Below are positions 59,630-64,000 of a DNA stretch of 64,000 bases, piece after piece. The notes beneath the pieces were generated by a model. The model was not told where the DNA came from. It did no database searches and saw nothing but the letters and a program-made list of their open reading frames with translations. Position 1 is the stretch's first letter, and each line of letters begins with the position of its first letter. Position numbers and translations under genes: made by a program. The DNA comes from Glebionis coronaria (Eukaryota; Streptophyta; Magnoliopsida; Asterales; Asteraceae), in assembly GCA_025667525.1 (NCBI GenBank), contig CM046878.1:84402196-84466195 (forward strand), written 5' to 3'.

Positions 59630-60065
59630 TATTCCGATTGGTGAGATCGGAAAGGGGTTTTACATTCCGATTGGCATGATCAGAAAAGGGTTTTGACATT
59701 CCTTTTGGTATTCCGATTGGGGAGTGGCTTGGTTATTCCGATCTGGGTTAAGTGACAGTATTCCGATTGGGAGGCTATTCCATATTCCGATCGAGGTGTT
59801 GATTGGTCATTCCGATTAGGTATAGTGACGATATTCCGATCTGAGTTTTCAATTAACATTCCGACCAGGAGTCATTCCTTATTCCGATCAAAGGTAAGAT
59901 TGATATTCCGATCAGGTAGGTGTATACATTCCGATCTGGGGGTTTAAGCTTGGTTATTCCGATCAGAGAAAAGGTGACATATTCCGATTGGGTTTCCGAC
60001 CAATATTCCGACAGGTAGGTTTTGGTATTCCGATTGATTCTGATCAGAATATATTCCGATTGGAG
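59630..60065 (+). repeat. ATTCCGA array in solo LTR D
   Basis: I count about 17 ATTCCGA cores in roughly 435 bp, usually ATTCCGATYNGG with irregular spacers of about 10-30 bases, all on the sense strand. It is not a strict tandem repeat. Confidence 0.9.
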
Positions 60066-60425
60066 TGTTGTTTATATTTTGTCTTGTTTAATTTTGACAT
60101 TCTCATTTAAATTCTTGTCTAACTTTAATTTTCGTCACGCTTTTAATTTTTGTCATTTTATTATTTTACTTTCCAAATTTTTTAAATATTGCACCCTTTT
60201 ACTTTTAATTAGATTTAGATTTAATTTCACGCCAATTTATTTCAACGCTCTTTTATTATAACGCACATTTAATTTTAATTGTTTTGCACTTTAATTGATA
60301 CTACAACGAAAGCCTTTTTGTTCCACCAAAATAAAACTGAGTCACATAGAGAACCTAGATCAATTCGAATAGATTAGACCAACACAACGAATAAAACTCT
60401 CTTACTAGGTAAAAGCCTTGTATCA

Positions 60426-60430
60426 CCGGC
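60426..60430. repeat. Right target-site duplication of solo LTR D (CCGGC)
   Basis: Matches 58641-58645. Confidence 0.93.
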
Positions 60431-61018
60431 CTTATAGTAAACATTCATAGACTTCATTTTTATAAATGGTCTATAGTTTCTTTTATAAACATGTGTTAAG
60501 CTTCAAGCCGGTTTAAAATACTTTGTTCCGACAGACCATATGAAAAGCCGGTCTTGATTTCGTCTCAAACACGTCTCTAAATCCCTTTTTGCAGTATTGC
60601 CTTAAGATATTGTTAAAAAAATAATACAAAACTCATTTTTTAGTAATAATGTAAAACCCGCATAAAAAAACCATTAAATTAAAACTTTTATTATTTAATA
60701 TAATCACGACAAATAAATACGTACATTAAATACGACACGACAAGATATGACGGAATTAAAAATCATGAGTTCACAACAAGTAAAACACACATACTTTATT
60801 TATATCACGAAGATTATATAATTAATTCACAACAAGCATTTACGTATAATTAATATTTTACGACAAGATATAAAACGAAAGTATAAGATACGAACTCACG
60901 ATATAACACGAACTTAAATTACGAAACTTCAAGACACGTGAAATAAATAAAACACGAAACATATTGTATAAGGGGTGTTTTGGCCGGTTATTAAAGAAGA
61001 AAAAGGGGGCCAAGGCCC
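60431..61018. other. No recognised gene
   Basis: AT-rich sequence between the solo LTR and the hAT MITE. No supported ORF. Confidence 0.5.
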
Positions 61019-61026
61019 GACCCAAT

Positions 61027-61576
61027 TAGGGGCGCAAACGAGCCGAGCTTTTATCAAGCTATTCGAGCTCGAGCCCAAGCTCGACTCGATCGAGTCGAGC
61101 TTTTATCGAGCTCAAGCCCGAGCTCAAGCCCAATAATAGGGCTCGAAATATATAACGAGTCGAGCTCGAGCTTTTGATAGCACGGCTCGAGCTCTTATCG
61201 AGCTTTTCGAGCCTTAATAAAAAAATATTTTTATATAAGTAAATTAACGTTGATTTGAATATTAACCTTATCATAAAGGATAACTCTATAAAGTATTGAA
61301 TAAATTATTGATAGTCGTTATCATAGTTTAATAAAAACATAGAATTTGTTGTGGTGTGTAAATATTAGTAATGTATTTGTTTCATATATAAAATTTCGAG
61401 CTTTTCTAGCTAAGCTCGAGCTTTGCTCGAGTACTTATCGAGCCAAGCTCAAGCCTTAACGGTTAAAGCTCGACGAGCTATCGAGCCGAGCTCGAGCCCA
61501 CCTTTTATGTTTCGAGCCCGAGCCCGAGCCCGAGCCCTGTTGAGCTCGGGCTCAGCTCGGCTCGTTTGTACCCCTA
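61027..61576. mobile_element. hAT-type MITE rich in GAGC/GCTC
   Basis: The ends TAGGGGCGCAAACGAGCCGAG and the opposing CTCGGCTCGTTTGTACCCCTA are inverted repeats. The 8-bp duplication GACCCAAT flanks both sides (61019-61026, 61577-61584), as expected for hAT. The subterminal arms are packed with CGAGCTCGAGC-type sequence, and the centre (61215-61390) is AT-rich. Apparent ORFs are by-products of this repetition. Confidence 0.92.
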
Positions 61577-61584
61577 GACCCAAT

Positions 61585-62754
61585 AACCAATTTACAATCA
61601 CAGGGAATCATTCTTTCTTTTCATTTTCAAGTCACAAAATAAACAAAACTAGGGTTGTGGGTGTTCTTTGGCCAACGACAGAAAAGGGAGAAAAGGGGAG
61701 GGCCAAACCATTTGAGATTTGATTAATTAAAGTATTGATCGTGTTTTATTAATCCTAAATCATTACACGTTTGGTAACCATTCCATTTCTATTTTCTTTA
61801 TTTTCAAGATCAATTTATAAACAACTGATTAACGAAATTGATATGTACACATATGTTTTTTATTCACACACATAAGTCTAATTGTAAATAGACTTTTATA
61901 CCCTTGTGTAGTTTTAACTCAGTTTCTTAACATGTAAGACTTTTATTGTCCTTCGTACGTTACTGATAACATCTAGTCTACCATCATCATTTAATCCATC
62001 ACATGTATATGCACAATTGAATTGTCTCTCTTTTTAACAAGTAAATTTATCACTATGTTTTACTTATCAATTTATGAAATTGATTTCATATTTTCCATAA
62101 GATCTTATTATTTAAAGACCTTTTTATATGTTTTACAGCATTGTTTTGGTCTTTATTTTTAAAAGAAATCTATTGCCTCATGCATCGAAACTGTTACAAG
62201 GGCCATGTTGAACTGACACATAACAACGTTATCTTCCTCAAATATCCAACATGATCGTTAGTGAACAAATGAACTCAATAGACCCATCAAGTCCAGTATT
62301 TCCAAGCGATTTATATGGTGGTATGATGTATTTTCTTTAAATTTACATTCTTTTAGAAGTCAATCATCTTGTACTAACAATTTAGCACTTTAAGGGCATC
62401 ATCAAATTTCAAATGCCTAATATGTGTTTTGAAAGATAGAGTTTAACAATGTTTATTGTAGCTAAGTCTATACAAGCGTTCACTTGCATTGATTTATCTC
62501 CATTAATTTACAAGAATTAGAACCTATAAAATTGAAGATGATGATCAAATAGAAGTTGATCCAAAAAATTTGAACATAATAAAAAAATGGAATGATTTCA
62601 TGGAAGGTTTTAAAAAGGTCAAATAATGACTAAAAATAAGGACATAATGGTCCATTCACAAATGTAGTTATGTGTATGAATCAAATTTATATGTGTAAAT
62701 ATCAATTCCCATTAATTAATTAAGAACATGTGAAATTGTTAATTGGGTTCGTTT
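61585..62754. other. AT-rich sequence, no recognised gene
   Basis: No supported ORF or repeat. Confidence 0.5.
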
Positions 62755-63195
62755 GGTTTGTTTATACACGAAAACCGAGAACCCCTTTTGCCAAAGGGTG
62801 CTCTTGGTGGGATTTTTAAGCCAAAAGCTGCCAGCCCTATAGATCGGTGGTTGGAATTCCTTGTCAGCCGCAATGCAGCAGGACCCCCCAGTGGGGCGTT
62901 TGTTTATTCAGTGGCAGCCGAGAGCTAGGGGCTCTCGATGGAAAAACTGAACAGCCAGTGGCAAGCCACTACTGTCGGTGAGAAGCAGAAAACCAAACAG
63001 CCGCAAGCCATGGGGCGACGACGACTGTTTTGGTCGCACAGTGGAAACTGCCTTGTGGTAGTGGATAAGTCAGGGGCGCAGGGGGGAAGGGAACATAGTC
63101 GGGGGATGTGGTGTTTGTTTTTGGTTCGTGGAACCGAGACCACGAGGTCTCGGTGGGCTATGTTATGGGGCTCAGCTAACCGAACACCAAAGGGG
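62755..63195. repeat. GC-rich island packed with short hairpins
   Basis: Several separate stem-loops occur: 62775-62807 (CCCTTT/AAAGGG with extended arms), 62884-62896 (CCCC/GGGG), 62919-62937 (CGAGAGC/GCTCTCG, perfect), 62951-62975 (AGTGGC/GCCACT with outer ACAG/CTGT), 63015-63037 (GCGAC/GTCGC) and 63133-63154 (ACCGAGACC/GGTCTCGGT, 9 bp perfect). Flanks are very AT-rich. The two overlapping ORFs have no recognisable motif. Origin unknown. Confidence 0.65.
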
Positions 63196-63603
63196 ATGTT
63201 TGGTTCTTATTATTTTTTTGCTAGATTAATTTGGTATTAATATTATTAAATTGTCAAGACATAGTGAGCTTAATCATGATATAGTTAAATTTAATTTAAT
63301 TAAAGACTTAGCCTATTTAATTAATTACATTTTTAACCATGGTTTAATTAAATTAATATTTACTTTTAATTTAATTATACAATTATCAAGTTTATGGTAA
63401 AGTTTTATTAATATAAAATCATGCTATATTATTAATTGATAATCACTTTAAAATCATGTTATATTATTAATTACTAATTATTATGTTAGACTAAAGTATT
63501 CATTTATTAATAAACTTGACTATTGCATCATTTAATAAATCATGACTTATAAAATAAGTACATTAAGCCTTGGCTTATACTATATGCTTATTAAGCAAGC
63601 TTA
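63196..63603. other. AT-rich sequence, no recognised gene
   Basis: TTAATTAA-rich sequence without ORFs. Confidence 0.5.
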
Positions 63604-63722
63604 TTACTATTTATAGAAACTTACTATTTTCAGAAACTTACTATTTATGGAAACCTGCTATTTTTGGAAAGTTATTATATATAGAAACCTGCTATTTTTA
63701 GAAAGTTACTAATTATGGAAAC
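63604..63722. repeat. 17-bp minisatellite, seven units
   Basis: Seven consecutive 17-base units of the form TTACTATTTATRGAAAC. Units 4 and 6 share the variant CTGCTATTTTTRGAAAG. Confidence 0.9.
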
Positions 63723-63825
63723 ATCAAGTATAATAACACATGAAACATGAAATACATTAATCAAGAACACATGAAACGTATAACATTAAAGAAAGACACG
63801 ATAAAACATGAATAAGCAAAACAAG

Positions 63826-63900
63826 TTAAGAACAAGCAAAATAAGCCAAGAACAAGTAAACAAGTCAAGAACAAGTAAATTAAACTAAGAACCAGTAATT
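63826..63900. repeat. About 20-bp AAGAACAAG tandem repeat
   Basis: Four units beginning AAGAAC(A/C)AGYAA with variable ends, in an A-rich stretch. Confidence 0.7.
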
Positions 63901-64000
63901 TATGCACAAACAACTCATACACGTCCTTTATTGTGTAGCACTCGTGAAGCCAGAGTAATACTTTACGCCTTTAATCTTCATTCGTTTACTGGACATAAGG

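Larger units (their letters stand above)
58646..60425 (+). mobile_element. Solo LTR D of the element C family
   Basis: 1780 bp, starting TGATAGGTGTG and ending GCCTTGTATCA, in the opposite orientation to element C and clearly related to its LTR across both ends. It is flanked by CCGGC on both sides, so it is a solo LTR left by LTR-LTR recombination. A TATAAATA box lies at 59121-59128. A dense ATTCCGA array occupies 59630-60065. Confidence 0.95.

Noticed and set aside
59630..60065. CRISPR-like array
   Set aside because: Cores are only about 7-10 bases with irregular spacing, in a plant LTR; no CRISPR layout.
61059..61722. Two ORFs across the hAT MITE
   Set aside because: They are by-products of GAGCTC-rich inverted arms and cross the MITE border.

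Overview
This window is plant nuclear DNA dominated by transposable elements. I see no intact host gene. The evidence is several LTR retrotransposon lineages (Ty1/Copia, a Ty3/Gypsy chromovirus remnant, Athila-like Ty3/Gypsy), MITEs with Stowaway, hAT and Mutator-like target-site duplications (TSDs), a Helitron-type 3' end, and broken plant gene exons (LRR receptor kinase, organellar isoleucyl-tRNA synthetase, cullin). The Copia polyprotein, with its very long coiled-coil spacer and CPLTR motifs, resembles elements I remember from Asteraceae (Tanacetum/Artemisia-like). That family assignment is inference from memory.

Positions 1-39132 are one nest. The outermost element is a minus-strand Copia whose 5' LTR lies at 38812-39132 and whose pol runs off the window at position 1. 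Element A (2899-15207, + strand, TSD CGTTT) sits in its spacer-coding region. Element B (18585-38301, + strand, Athila-like, TSD AATAC) sits in its leader. A second A-family LTR (31720-35222) sits inside B's 3' LTR and has a deletion at its right edge. Element A has LTRs of equal length (3455 bp) that are about 99% identical, yet its pol is scrambled, so it was probably moved in trans. Element B keeps one reading frame over 1,913 codons with only three nonsense codons.

Positions 39133-58220 look like a mosaic. They hold a small MITE, a Myb/SANT-like ORF1 remnant of the PIF/Harbinger type, GC-rich hairpins, and plus-strand fragments of several genes, ending in a Helitron-like hairpin plus CTAG at 58191-58220. 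Inside lies element C (46524-55462, minus strand, TSD ACTTC), an Athila-like gag-protease element with no reverse transcriptase or integrase. A Stowaway MITE is at 57016-57279.

Positions 58221-64000 hold a solo LTR of the C family (58646-60425, TSD CCGGC), a hAT MITE (61027-61576, TSD GACCCAAT), a hairpin-dense GC island (62755-63195) and small tandem repeats.

Two signals cut across families. The first is a set of ATTCCGA/ATTCCGC arrays, on the sense strand and near the 5' end of the presumed transcript, in both the Copia element and the unrelated Athila-like C/D family. The second is a conserved non-coding module between coding region and 3' LTR in B and C: a G-rich hairpin, then an AAACATTG/CAATGTTT stem-loop, then a G6 tract exactly 12 nt later.
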